From the NCBI GenBank assembly GCA_963669155.1, contig OZ022588.1:22774071-22838070 (forward strand): 64,000 nucleotides of DNA. The letters are read 5' to 3'. The DNA comes from Arbacia lixula (Eukaryota; Echinodermata; Echinoidea; Arbacioida; Arbaciidae). Every line of letters starts with the position of its first letter. Within the stretch, counting starts at the first letter, position 1. The position numbers and the translations under genes are program-made. The notes beneath the pieces were generated by a model. That model searched no databases. It saw only the letters and a program-made list of their open reading frames with translations, and was not told the DNA's origin. This document shows positions 35,901-49,915 of this stretch, piece after piece.

Positions 35901-37437
35901 GTGGTAACGATTGTGGACTCCGTACTCAGAGCATAACCGTTCTGCCATCACCATTGATCTGGATCTCGTTGGATTTCGACTATTTTAACATTTTTGGCTG
36001 ATTCCTTCCTCCAATAACGTGACCAGCAGTTACAGCAGAACGACTCTTCCAGAATTATTGGTTCTGTAATTTTTACCACCAGCCTGTGTGAGCCTGTCAT
36101 ATGAATATAACCCATGTGTTCTCTTTTCTCTACGCAGATTCAAGGAGCAGACCAAAACCATTTTGCTTGAGGAGTCGATGGCCAACGTTGATAGGACAAC
36201 GATCGTGGCTCTCGGATCCATGCAACCAGAGGAGCTCAACCCCCTGGACATGATGGCATTCGACAATACCACAGCGTCCAACGGAAAGCTTTTCTTGGAC
36301 GAGATCGGGGCGGGTGGATTCGGAGAAGTGTTGATTGGTCGTCTCAAGGGCCGCGAGCACCCGGTAGCCATCAAGAGGCCAACCAAACTGGAGGGTAGGC
36401 CTCAGGAGGAACTGGAGAGAATCAGGAAGAGAAACACCCTGCTGTTTGAGAAGGAAGCCTTGGCCGGTCAGCTCCTGTCCAATTCTCCTTTCTTTCCTGA
36501 GATGATCGGCATGGTCATGATCGGCGGAGATCATTGCATCGTTACCAGCTTCATCGGTGATAGGTCAAGCGGAAAGGTGTACGAGCTATTTGATGCGATC
36601 ACCGCCCCGGACCCTTACCCCAAGATGCCTGATTGGAACATGGTGGCGATTTGTGAGGATGTAATCAGGGGTGTAGACGAGATGCATCGCCTGAACTTCC
36701 TGCATAACGATGTAAAGGACGACAATGTCCTGTTGGAATACAGCCGTGGTCGATGGCGAGGCTTCCTCATTGACCTCGGTCTGGTGAGCACCATGGTACA
36801 CCCTTTCTTCGCGGAGTATAGGGAATCACAGAAGGAGCAAAGGAAGCAGGGCGATGACGACTTCGCCCATGTGGCCCCAGAGGTTATGCAGGGTGGTCTG
36901 ACTTCTGTGGCCAGTGATGTCTTCGCTGTAGGAATCATTCTGAAGTTTGTTGCAGAGTTCATCGGTGAGGGCGGCCTACAAGATCTGGCCCAGGTCTGCA
37001 TCAAGGAAGACCCGGATGATAGACCACGTCACGTCATTGACATCTTTCCTGACGTAGTGGACATCCGGGAAAGGCTCATGGCAGCAAATGAGTATGACGA
37101 AACGGAAGAGCAGGAAGATGAAGATGAAGGAGAGGAAGACGAGGAAGAAGATGAAGGAGGGGATGAAGAAGAAGAAGAGGAGGAAGAAGGAGAGAACGAC
37201 GATAACGAAGAGGAGGGAATTGAGGACGAGGTAGAAGAGGAGGAGGACGTCGGTGAGGTAGCGCGAGAGGAAGAAGAAGACCGAGAGGGGGGAATGGTCG
37301 TTCCAGAAGGAAGGGAACCAGCAGCCGAGGAAGATGGGCAAGATGAAGAGGACGATGAAATAGATGAAAAAGGGGAAGTGCAAGGTCAAGCAGCAAAGAT
37401 CTTGGGAGTAGGTAGAGGGAAACGAGGAGATGGCTGA
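32973..37437 (+). pseudogene. Coiled-coil protein kinase, array copy 4, exon-2 frameshift
   Basis: Exons 32973-33155, 33995-34166, 34456-34602, 35022-35092, 35471-35683 and 36138-37437. Exon 2 is 172 nt instead of 174: two C bases are missing after 34039 relative to other copies, giving an in-frame TGA at 34043-34045, so the full-length protein cannot be made. Exon 1 also lacks one Asp codon (61 codons). Exons 3-6 are open and the kinase exon keeps the VAIK lysine, HNDVKDDN and DLG. The glycine loop reads GAGGFGEV, with Glu for the Val of all other copies. Exon 2 starts and ends in phase 0, so skipping it would restore the frame; a shortened kinase lacking 58 residues remains possible. Exon 5 variants (MAREV, QASEID) match copy 2. 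Confidence 0.7.
33466..33890. repeat. Duplicated GAT tract in intron 1 of copy 4
   Basis: A GAT-rich stretch with its flank (GATGATTTATCACAATG...) at about 33466-33660 is repeated at about 33722-33890. The other copies have one such tract here. Confidence 0.6.
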
Positions 37438-38515
37438 GGAGGGGAAATGGAAGAAGGGGGAAGAGGAAGAGGAGGAAAATAGAAACGAGGAAGAAATAAC
37501 ACAGGCAACAAATCATGACGGGTTGGCAAAAAAAGGGAAGAAAACGGACGGTGAGGATTGAAAAGAAATGACATGAGAAGTTAAACAGGAAAGACAGACA
37601 CCGAAGCTGACACCTCCTCCCATCATGCCCTTCCTCTCGAGCTGCAGCTCAGTTTGTCCTCCATAATAGGTCCAGTGAGGGACAGACGAACTGACCTTGA
37701 CGCCTCCGAAACGGAGGAACTCAGTAACCCTCTGTACCACATCAGCCACCTGCCATGCACCACATCGCGGAAATAAGGTTCTGCAATTTCTTCTACATGC
37801 ACATAGGCAGCTAGAAGCGAAGCGGAAGTGGACATACTCACAGACGATCTGGAAAGCATCGCATACCCCATGAACTCAGCAACACATACACTTCAACCGT
37901 CTTCCATTTGAATATCAATGAAGCACGATATCAGCTTATTTACCGTCAACCTCAACGGGTCTCCAACCATATCCGTAACGATACTTACTTGCAGATCGCC
38001 ACTTTCTGCAATGACAACCTGCGCCTCCTTTTACCAAACCACCCATGGCACTCACCACGTCTACGGCTACCGACCTTCAAAGAACAGTCATAGACATGCT
38101 GCTGACGCTATAACTGAACATCTACGGCATCGACTGGCATCACGCCCACCAGAGTAGTCACATACATGCCGAAGCTACAACTAAACATCCATTCCATCGG
38201 CTGGCTTGCTCAAGACAGCGTTGTCTCCTAACCTGACGCCAATATTTCCTGTCGGCATGCTGTAGTTCTCCGCAACTGCAGCTTTTCCGCGTGCTTGGGG
38301 CGTGGACCTAAAACGTCATGCTTGGCGCTTGGAAAGCCGAGTAGGAGCGGGACACCCCCCCCCCCCCCCCCCCTACCAGTCACTCCTTCCCAAAAACAAG
38401 CCGAAAATGACATCATCGGAAAAAGTTACGAAACGGCAAAAACACACAAGCATGATAAGGAACATGACCTAAAACCTAAAAACGAATAAAAACATTTTGT
38501 CAATTAGCCTTATTA
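37438..38515 (+). other. 3' flank / probable 3'UTR of copy 4
   Basis: AATAAA at 38485-38490. A poly-C run of about 18 lies near 38356-38373, and the minisatellite has 1.8 units. A short deletion near 37727 removes a segment kept in copies 1-3. Confidence 0.5.
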
Positions 38516-40568
38516 CTGTAACTGGGGGGTGCCGTGTATATCATAATGACAACACGTGCTGACCATATCAACAGCAATGGTCAATGTGGACATTAAGATT
38601 TGATAAGATTTAGATTAAGAGATAGACCACAATAAGAGAACATACGGTAGTAACAAAGGACCATCACGATAATAAAGAAGCTATAACAAGATAACAGGAA
38701 TTACGATACAGTCAATTGACCTTATGATGACCCATCGAAGTCATGATATGTGGAAATGATATGCTTCTAACTTGAGCGAGTTTGTGAGAGGATAAATGGG
38801 AGATTGGGTGAGATAGGGTATGGGTGAGTACCCAGGAATGAGTAAAATAGAGTGTGGAAATTGAGATGATGAAAGCATGAAGATAGAAGCAGAAAATTGC
38901 GCCTGTGACCTGACAGCCTTGCGACCAAAGTTGTCAATTTGCCTCCCTAAAATGTTAATCTCCGTATTATTAAACCACAAACTTTGTTTTGCTTTGCTTC
39001 TCAGATTGTTTGCTTGTAATAAGAGTAGCTAGATTTTGAGATTGAAATACCCCTTTAAAGATAAATCTCTTTGACCATGACAATTTCTTCCAAATATTCG
39101 TCCACACAATACAACCATATAACAGTATAACAAGTCAAACATATCTGCTAAGGAAAATATAAAAGACGTAGACCTTATTAGCCTCTATGGACAAGAGGTC
39201 TTTAAAGACCCCGGTCATAGATGGTTTGAACCCTTGGTTTATTTCAACATGAATTCACACAAATTCCAGAGTAGTGACTTGTCTAGCCAAGAAAGGGTCA
39301 CTTGTATGTAAACTACGCTAAAATCAAGGATTCACGTTGAGTGACAATTACAGGCAAGAGGGTCATTATAAGTTTGACTACAACATATATGAATATTAAA
39401 AAAATGACTATAATACATGCGCATGAAAACATATTTACCGGTACCAATGTATATCACAAGACTTATTTTAGATCATAATGTCACAATGAAGCTTAGCTTA
39501 ATGATGATTAAGCACATAAGAGAGAAATTTTAAATAGAATTTTACGAAAGAGACAATGAGAAAGAAACACGTAGAGAGAGAGGGGGGGGGGGGAGAGAAA
39601 GGTAGAGAGAGTGAAAGAGAGAGAGATGTGGCGAGTGAGATAGAAAGAGTGTGAAAATGGTAAAGAGAGAGGAGAGATACAGAGATGGGGAAGAGAAAGA
39701 GTGGGAGGGACCGAGAGAGAGAGAGAGATGGGAAGAGTGTGAAAATCGTAAAGAGAGAGGGGAGATATAGAGATGAGGAAGAGAAAGAGCGGGAGAGAGT
39801 ACTGCGTACTGGAATGCCAGGAGAATGAATACATTCATTAACCTATACCTTAGTCTAGAGTACTACAAGTGGGAAAAGGACGGATTGAGAAAGACAAAGT
39901 TGACTGAAATACTAGTCCATGTGAGTTTCTATCATTAAGTAGTGGCCACGCCCACTAAAAGTGAGGATGTACCGGTACAGTACACGTAGCTCTAGCTAGC
40001 TCTACGTAGCGCTTCTCCCTATCTGGCCGCTCCTGCCCAGGCCAGCCCAAGGTAGCTTGGCAGCACCTATGGCCAGCACAGCTAACAACAAAAGGCACCG
40101 GTCCGACCGGTGCGCCTGCTGGTACAGCCGTGCTCACTGTTGCCGTCGGTAAATCGTAGATGTGGATTCTTTTTCTTTCGTTTCAGAAGCCAAGGCTGAG
40201 ATCAAGAACATCAAGAAGTGTTACTTCGGATATACACCAATTGTAAGGAAGGATGTTTACGTCTTAAATAATATAAAATAAATATAAATAATGGTTTACA
40301 TGTCTTAATAACTGTTTTATGTGATGAATGTAACATTTTTATCATTTTAATGAATAAAATGATGAATATGAGTAACATGTTTATGTGCCTGTCGTCTTTC
40401 ATTAGCTTTAAAAACTTGTCCACTTTCAAATTTTTACCTCCAGTATAATGCGTGGATCTCTCAAGGCGTAACCATGGTAACGAGAAGCATCGATTACTGC
40501 GACAGTAGTCCAGTTCACTGTACCCTGTCTTGTTTATTTGCACTTGGTTTTGAAATGAACTGGGTATA

Positions 40569-40615
<47 letters not shown>

Positions 40616-40700
40616 TATGTGTGTATGTGTGTCTAATAGATTGAGAGATGGAGAGAATGAAAGAGAGATAAGGAGGGACATGAAGTGAGAAAGAGAGAGA

Positions 40701-40763
<63 letters not shown>

Positions 40764-41092
40764 GGAGAAGAAAGAGAAAGAAGGAAAAGTAGGTTGGGGG
40801 TGGGTGGGGTGGATAGAGAAAGGGAGGAGGGGGGTAATGCCTGATTTGTCTTTATTTATTTGTGGGTGTTCTGGAGGCTCAATAAAAATTATAGTAAATA
40901 AAGCAAAATGTCAGACAAGACAGTGATAGCAGTGAACAAAGAACAATGGGGTGGTAAGAGAGAAAACGGATTATGACGAATTTCTGAACAATCATTTGTC
41001 CTCCCATACATGACATAACAATGCCACCATTCACAGTTTCAACCATCTTTTGAATTAAACTCTATCTTCTTGCCCGCAGAAAAGTAGAGAGA

Positions 41093-41139
<47 letters not shown>

Positions 41140-41751
41140 AGATGAGGGTGGGGTGGCGGAAGCCCCGAGCCTTTCCGAGACGACATATATCATCTCTCAT
41201 TCAATGCCTACTAGTAGTTAGTATTATCCTTATCTAATGTTTAGCATGATTATTATGAAAGTGACTATAATGATTTAATAAGATGAAATAACTGTATATA
41301 TCAACGTTTTCAAAGATAACAGTGATGATGATGCTATAAATATAATTATATCATCACAAAAATTATAGTACATATGAATGATATTGATACTTTGTATAAA
41401 CATTAAAGCAGGATAATTGAGATATTATGATGATCATGACATTTTAAGGAAAATTGTCAAATATTTTCAGTAGTAAGAAAATTGTTTACTATTATTTTAA
41501 AATTTGATCTAACTTCGATAATCAATGAAACTTTAATCAGAAAATGGTAAATGCAATTTTACAGCAGAAATTGTACACCGACATACAGTAACAAAGGTTG
41601 GGATCATAAAGACAGTAATATATTTTGTGCACGCGTAAGTACATGTCAGCGAAGTGTTGATAAAATACAAGATTCTATTTGAGTATTGGGGACAATGAAA
41701 TCATCAATGTATTCTTTCACTTGTTTTCAATACACAGAACATGCCGCGCCG
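38516..41751. repeat. Spacer between kinase copies 4 and 5
   Basis: The part at about 38490-38980 is virtually identical to that after copy 5. It has palindrome GGTCTTTAAAGACC at 39197-39210, GA-rich tracts near 39575-39730, the GC-rich block and exon-like segment (40187-40281), (GA)n at about 40570-40612, (GT)n at about 40702-40756 and (GA)n at about 41084-41136. The NRF1-like site is decayed (GTGCACGCGT near 41627). No gene is seen. Confidence 0.75.
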
Positions 41752-42001
41752 ATAAATGCGAAACGATCAGTGATTGGAGCAAAGTTTCTGATTATGACGT
41801 CATGCCCTGGTTACGCCGCACACACATGCGTGCGCACTGGTCAATGTTACTACGCACGGTTGTATGCAACATACTGGTATTGTAGTGTTGGCTACTATTT
41901 GCGACTGACGGATCTTCTTGTTCTTGTTTAGTTTTGCTATATTTTTGGCGAAAATTTGGTGTAATTTCGGATTCTCAGTGGGATATCCATAGAACATTGC
42001 A
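41752..42001 (+). promoter_or_regulatory. Promoter and predicted 5'UTR exon, copy 5
   Basis: CRE palindrome at 41795-41802; donor GTAAGT at 42002. Confidence 0.6.
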
Positions 42002-42450
42002 GTAAGTTCATTCATAGTTAGTAATGTTATATTATGTTTTCAATAAAATTGTGAAATGCGAGATTTAATCGCCACTTATTTTGTTCACGTTGACACAAAG
42101 GATTCTTTCATAGAACACATGTATACGGATAACTTTGATTTACTTCAAATTATTATGAAAGATGATTGTAGGAGCTCAAGAAATAAATGTTTTTCTCTTT
42201 GGGAATTTCAATTTTTCCTAAATTATACTGTTTATTTGTAATCGCATTCTAGATACATTATCACGTTATCATTCTCGAAGTCTTAAATGCATGTTTAATA
42301 GATCTAACTGTATTTTAGTGAAAACTTAGGCCTGTCATTTAGGTCAGGTGTTTGTAGGCTACGTGGAACGCGACTCATTGTTAACAGACTCTTGTAAACA
42401 TGCAAGTGAGCACTGCATTATTTTCTTTATTGTTTCTTGTTTTTATAGCA

Positions 42451-45400
42451 ATGGAGGATAAATCGGCCGTTACTTCAGCTGAGATACCCTCACACAAGCA
42501 GCAGCGCACCAAGCCCAGCAAGATCTTCACAGCCCGGGGCGGGCCCGGCGGCCAGCACGAGCAGCGTGCCGCTGATGAGATGCGTGCTGCTTTCACAGTC
42601 ACAGAGGTCACAGCCCAGACTAGCCGGGGAGACGATGGGAAGGTAGGTTAAATAATCCTCTGTGTACCAGACAGAATGCGATTTTATTTATGCGGTAAAA
42701 AAATACATGTGGCACACAAAGGGGTAAGATGTCTTGATGTAATGATAGTATAATTCTCAATCAAAATGAAGATAGGAAAAAAAAAGTAAAAGGAGTTGAA
42801 AGAAGAAGGGTATATCAAATGATTCCGTCTGACTGTCAGTATCATTCTGATAACATATTGATGATGATCGTGGTGGTGATGACACCTGGTCTTGACAGTG
42901 GGTACGAGTATGATGATAAAGATGCTTATCGAGATGGTTGTAGCGATGATGACGATGATGATGGTAGCGATGATGATTGTGATGTTGATGATGACGATTC
43001 AAATGAGTATGACGATAATGAGGTTGACAAAGTAATGATTTAAAAAATTACGATGATAATTTCTCACAATACTGCTGATGATAACGCCAACCGACCTTTC
43101 TTGTACAATGTATTTTGATTTGATTGAATTGAATTGAACAGAGTTTAATCATTGTGTCAAAGCCGTGCGTGTTGACGTGATTTGGACTGCTTCTGTTTTA
43201 AAGGATTTCCAGGCCCTCGTGCGGGCTGCTCAGACTCTGACGGGAACCCCAGCTGATGTTCCTGCCGGAGCTCTGGCGAAGAGTCTCGTGACTGCTTGGG
43301 AGAAGCAGCAGGAGGAGGCTCGTAGGGTGATGGCACAAATCAGCCGAGAGAAGGAGGAAGCCTTGAAGTCTCTCCAGGTATGAAAGGAGAAAAAACATTC
43401 CACTTTTATCTGCGCATTGATTTTACACCCCAAGATAAAGTAACAATACAAAAAATTGATGATTAATTATCATGTTTTATTGTCGGTCTGTGCTTTGGCC
43501 TTATGGCAAGGAAATGCCAAATGCAAATACGATTTTCAGTAAAACTTGAACTTAGGAATTGATCTTTGAAATCAATAAAGCTAAAAGAATATGATGCTTA
43601 TAACACATGAAACTTTCCCCTTCCCTTCCCCCGTCTTTTTCTCTCTTTTCCCTCTTTCATAGGACTTGAAGGATGAGGTGGCTTCCTCCCGAGGTCATTG
43701 CGCTGACGAGCACTGCAAGAAGCAGAAGAGGACTAAGTGGTGGAAGACGCTGAATTGCATGTGCTGCTTTGGAAGGAAGCACCGGAGAGTTGGCGTGGCC
43801 CCCATCGAGGTACTTGCACTGATTTCATAATCTCAAGCAAGCTTTATTAGTGATTTCATTGAGTATTTCGTTTACATGTTACATGACATGTTTCATGACC
43901 TGTGGAAATATTTGATGACTCGATGAAATATTCTGTTATTTCCTTACAATGTTGAATTCTTTGAATGAGACTAATCCACAGCGCGGAGATCGTATAATCA
44001 TTTGAATATACCTGTGTATATATCTCTCAAATCTTGGGTCATTGCCATGCCATATTCAATACTGCACACAAAAACATAATTATGCGATTTTTTTTTCAAT
44101 CAATGATACTCTATAAACTGAGGCCTTTGTTACGCGGACAAAATTTAGAAGGGACCCTTTGAAAATTTGTCCGCATAACGAAAAGTACATTTTATCTTTG
44201 TCAACATTGTCAAACCACTCAGTTGACTGAGGCTGAGGATGACGTCAGCCGTCAACTTCTTGAGAACAAGGCTGCACAGGATGCCATCATTAGGTAAGCA
44301 ACCACAATTATCATGAATTGAATTTATTTTAAAGGAATATGATTATGATTACATCATCATGGGCATGCTTCAGGTCACGGAAACTGATCCGGAGAGAAGA
44401 CCTGTGAGGGATGATGTTGGAATCAGAAGGGGTGCTGATTAAGAAGTCATGACTACTTAGTCCTGTGATGTTTTATCTCTGCTTAACGACCACTCAGGCA
44501 GACAATAAATGCGATCTTTTTGAGCAGATAGTCTTTGTGTACAGGTCAAGTGAATACGTCATGTTGCCATGGCATACATTGTCCAAGAAAAAACAACATA
44601 TGGTCTTTCTAATCATTTGTCAATATATATCATCTGGGTAATTCTCATTCTTTATTTGCTGCCCCTCTCCAGCTCCTTGCAGACGGACAAAGTCATCCTC
44701 AATGCTGCGATCGCCAACCTCAAGGCGCGCAGCGAAAAGGCCGAGAGGATGGCCCAGGAGGTGAGAGTGAGGGCGGAGGAGATGGCGAGACAGACCAAGA
44801 ATCTCACAAGGACTATCACAAAGCTGAGAGCGGATAGTGCAGAACAGGCCAATGAGATCGACCGACTCAATGGAGTCATTGAGCAGTAAGTCCGTTTAAA
44901 GAAAAACTTTTCAATAAGTCCTACTTGAGAACTAATTCAGGCCTAGCTGTGACCTAATTTCATTGCTTTATGTTGGATTCTTCTTCAAGGAGATATCACG
45001 CTGTTACAATGCCCATCAACGTCTATATTTGTTGCTGTTGTTGTTACTGCTACCATGTGGTTTAGATTTTGTTTTGCAACTAGTATCGTCAGTTAGGCGT
45101 GAGGATTCTATAGTGGTAACGATTATGGACTCCGTACTCAGAGCTTAACCGTACTCCCGTCACCATTGATCTGGATCTCGTTTGATTTCGACTATTTTAA
45201 CATTTCGCGCTGATTTCTTCCTCCAATAATGTGACCAACAGTTACAGCAGAACAACTCTGCCAGGATTATCGGTTCTGTAAACTTTACCACCAGCCCGTG
45301 TGAGCCTGTCATATGAATATAACCCATGTGTTCTCTTTTCTCTACGCAGATTCAAGGAGCAGACCAAAACCATTTTGCTTGAGGAGTCGATGGCCAACGT

Positions 45401-46661
45401 TCACAGGACAACGATCGTGGCTCTCGGATCCATGCAGCCAGAGGAGCTCAACCCCCTGGACATGATGGCATTTGACAATACCACAGCGTCCAACGGAAAG
45501 CTTTTCTTGGACGAGATCGGGGCGGGTGGATTCGGAGTGGTGTTGATTGGTCGTCTCAAGGGCCGGGAGCACCCGGTAGCCATCAAGAGGCCAACCAAAC
45601 TGGAGGGTAGGCCTCAAGAGGAACTGGAGAGAATCAGGAAGAGAAACACCCTGCTGTTCGAGAAGGAAGCCTTGGTCGGTCAGCTCCTGTCCAATTCTCC
45701 CTTCTTTCCTGAGATGATCGGTATGGTCATGATCGGCGGAGATCATTGCATCGTTACCAGCTTCATCGGTGATAAGTCAAGCGGAAAGGTGTACGAGCTA
45801 TTTGATGCGATCACCACCCCGGACCCTTACCCCAAGATGCCTGATTGGAACATGGTGGCGATTTGTGAGGATGTAATCAGGGGTGTAGACGAGATGCATC
45901 GCCTGAACTTCCTGCACAACGATGTAAAGGACGACAATGTCCTGTTGGAATACAGCCGTGGTCGATGGCGAGGCTTCTTCATTGACCTCGGTCTGGTGAG
46001 CACCATGGTACACCCTTTCTTCGCGGAGTATCGGGACTCGCAGAAGGAGCAAAGGAAGCAGGGCGATGACGACTTCGCCCATGTGGCCCCAGAGGTTATG
46101 CAGGGTGGTCTGACTTCTGTGGCCAGTGACGTCTTCGCTGTAGGAATCATCCTGAAGTTTGTTGCAGAGTTCATCGGTGAGGGCGGCCTACAAGATCTGG
46201 CCCAGGTCTGCATCAAGGAAGACCCGGATGATAGACCACGTCACGTCATTGACATCTTTCCTGACGTAGTGGACATCCGGGAAAGACTCATGGCAGCAAA
46301 TGAGTATGACGAAACAGAAGAGCAGGAAGATGAAGATGAAGGAGAGGAAGAGGAGGAGGAGGAAGAAGAAGAAGGGGAGGAAGAAGAGGAAGAGGAGGAA
46401 GAAGAAGAGAACACTAATAACGAAGAGGAGGGAATTGAGGACGAGGTAGAAGCGGAGGAGGACGTCGGTGAGGTAGCGCGAGAGGAAGAAGGAAACCGGG
46501 AGGGGGGAATGGTCGTTCCAGAAGGAAGGGAACCAGCAGCCGAGGAAGACGGGCAAGATGAAGAGGACGATGAAATAGATGAAATAGATGAAAGAGGGGA
46601 AGTGCAAGGTAAAGCAGCGAAGATCTTGGGAGGAGGTAGAGGGAAACGAGGAGATGGCTGA
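42451..46661 (+). CDS. Coiled-coil protein kinase with acidic tail, array copy 5
   Basis: Exons 42451-42642, 43204-43377, 43663-43809, 44223-44293, 44673-44885 and 45350-46661; 702 aa, the longest. It shares the Thr-Val insertion in exon 1 with copy 3 and the MAQEVRV variant in exon 5 with copy 6. It has the most private kinase-domain changes: LVGQLL for LAGQLL, GDKSSG for GDRSSG, ITTPDP for ITAPDP, GFFIDLG for GFLIDLG, and YRDSQ for YRESQ. None hits a catalytic residue. The tail has an extra EID repeat near its end. Confidence 0.85.
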
Positions 46662-47775
46662 GGAGGAGAAACGGAAGGAGAAGGGGGGAGAGGAAGAGGA
46701 GGAAAATAAAAGGGAAACGAGGAAGAAAAAACACAGGCAACAAATCATGACGGGTTGGCAAAAAGAGAAGAAAACGGACGGTGAGGATTGAAAAGGAATG
46801 ACATGAGAAGTTAAACAGGAAAGACAGACACCAAAGCTCACACCTCCTCTTATCATGCCCTTCCTTTCGAGCTGCAGCTCAGTTTGTCCTCCATAATAGG
46901 TCCAGTGAGGGACAGACGAACCCACCTTGACGCCTCCACCGTCTACCACATCAGTCACCTGATATGCACCACATCGCGGAAATAAGTTCTGCAGTTGCTT
47001 CTGCATGCACATAGGCAGCTAGAAGCGAAGCGGAAGTGGACATGCTCACAGCCGATCTGGAAAGCATTGTATACCCCATGAAGACACGGACACTGTTAGA
47101 GCTGAACTCGGCAACATAAACACCTCAACCGTCTTCCATTTGAATATCAATGAAGCACGTTACCAGCTTGTTTACCGTCAACCTCAACGGGTCTTCAACC
47201 ATATTCCGTAACGAAACTTACTTGCAGATCGCCACTATCTGCAATGACAACCTGCGCCTCCTTTTACCAAACCACCCATGGCACTCACCACGTCTACGGC
47301 TACCGACCTTCATATATAGAACAGCCATAGACATGCTGCTGAAGCTACAATACTGAACGTCCACTGCATTGACTGGCATCACGCCCACCGACCTTCATCC
47401 AGAGTAGTCACAGACAGGCCTCAGCTGCAGCTGAACATCCACTCCATCGGCTGGCTGGCTCAAGACAGCGTTGTCCCCTAACCTGACGCCAGTATTTCCT
47501 GTCGGCATGCTGTAGTTCTCCGCAACTGCAGCTTTTCCTCGTGCTTGGGGCGTGGACCTAAAACGTATTGCTTGGCGCGTAGAAAGCCGAGTAGGAGCGG
47601 GACACCGCCCCCCCCCCCCCCCCCCCCACCCCCAACCAGCCACTCCCTCCCAAAAACAAGCCGAAAATGACATCATCGGAAAAAGTTACGAACCAGCAAA
47701 AACACACAAGCATGATAAGGAACATGACCTAAAACCTAAAAACGAATAAAAACATTTTGTCAATTAGCCTTATTA
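46662..47775 (+). other. 3' flank / probable 3'UTR of copy 5
   Basis: AATAAA at 47745-47750. A poly-C run of about 22 lies at 47608-47629. The antisense side has a long open frame running back through the acidic tail, explained by base composition. Confidence 0.5.
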
Positions 47776-48860
47776 CTGTAACTGGGGGGTGCCGTGTATA
47801 TCATAATGACAACACGTGCTGACCATATCAACAGCAATGGTCAATGTGGACATTAAGATTTGATAAGATTTAGATTAAGAGATAGACCACAATAAGAGAA
47901 CATACGGTAGTAACAAAGGACCATCACGATAATAAAGAAGCTATAACAAGATAACAGGAATTACGATACAGTCAATTGACCTTATGATGACCCATCGAAG
48001 TCATGATATGTGGAAATGATATGCTTCTAACTTGAGCGAGTTTGTGAGAGGATAAATGGGAGATTGGGTGAGATAGGGTATGGGTGAGTACCCAGGAATG
48101 AGTAAAATAGAGTGTGGAAATTGAGATGATGAAAGCATGAAGATAGAAGCAGAAAATTGCGCCTGTGACCTGACAGCCTTGCGACCAAAGTTGTCAATTT
48201 GCCTCCCTAAAATGTTAATCTCCGTATTATTAAAACACAAACTTTGTTTTGCTTTGCTTCTCAGATTGTTTGCTTGTAATAAGAGTAGCTTCATTTAGAG
48301 ATTGAAATACTGCTTCAAAGATAAAATCTCTTTGATCATGACAATTTCTTCCAAATATTCGTCCACACAATACAACTAGTATAGCAAGCCAAACACATCT
48401 GCTAAGGAAAATAGAAAAAGCCGTAGACCTTATTAGCCTCTATGGACAAGAGGTCTTTAAAAACCCCGGTCATAGATGGTTTGAACCCTTGGTTTATTTC
48501 AACATTAATTCACATAAATTCCAGAGTGGCGATTTGTCTTGTCAACAAAGGATTAATTGTATGTAAACTACGCTAAAATCAAGGATTCACGTTGAGTGAC
48601 AATCACAGGCAAGGGAGTCATTATAAGTTTGACTACAACACATATAAATATTTTAAAAAAAATGACTATAAATACATGCGCATGAAAAACATTTTTACCG
48701 GAACCAATGCATATCATAAGAATTATTTTAGATCATAATGTCACAATGAAGCTTAGCTTAATGATGATTAAGCACATAAGAGAGAAAATATAAATGGAAT
48801 TTTACGAAAGAGACAATAAGAAAGAGACACGTAAAGAGAAAGGGGAGGAGAGAGAGGGAA

Positions 48861-48954
<94 letters not shown>

Positions 48955-49855
48955 GTGAGGCGAGTGAGATAATAGAAAGAGTGTGAAAATGGTAAAGAGA
49001 GAGGAGAGATATAGAGATGAGGCAGAGAAAGAGCGGGAGAAAGCGGGGGAGAGTACTACATACTGGAATGCCAGGAACATGAATACATTTATTAACATAT
49101 ACTTTAGTCTAGAGGGAAAAGGACGGATTGAGAAAGACAAATTTGACTGAAATGCTAGTCCATGTGAGTTTCTATCATTAAGTAGTGGCCACGCCCACTA
49201 AAAGTGAGGATGTACCAGTACAGTACACGTAGCTTTACCTAGCTTTGCGTAGCGCTTCTCCTTATCTGGCCGCTCCTGCTCAGGCCAGGCGGCGCAAGCT
49301 TGCCAGCAGCTACCTGGACGGCCAGCACAGCTGACAACAAAAGGCACAGGTCCGACCGGTACGCCTGCTGGTACAGCCGTGCTCACCGTTGCCGTTGGTA
49401 AATCGTAGATGTGGATTCTTTTACTTTCGTTTCAGAAGTCAAGGCTGAGTTTAAGAAGACCAAGAAGTGTTACTTCAGATACACACCAATTTTAAGGAAG
49501 GATGTTTGCGTCTTAAATGATATTAAATAGATATAAATAATAGTTGACATGTCTTAATAACTGTTTTATGTGATGAATGTAACAGTTTTATCATTCGATG
49601 AATAAAATGATGAGTATGAGTGACATGTTTATGTGCCTGTCGTCTTTCATTAGCTTTAAAAACTTGTCCGCTTTCAGATTTTTACTTCCTGTATAATGCG
49701 TGGATCTCTCACGGCGTAACCATGGTAACGAAAAGCATCAATGACTACGAAAGTAGTCCAGTTAGCTATACCCTGCCTTGTGACAAACGTTTAGTTATTT
49801 GCACTTGGGTTGAAAATGAACTGGGCATACAAAGAAAGAGTGTGTAAATGTGTTT

Positions 49856-49915
<60 letters not shown>

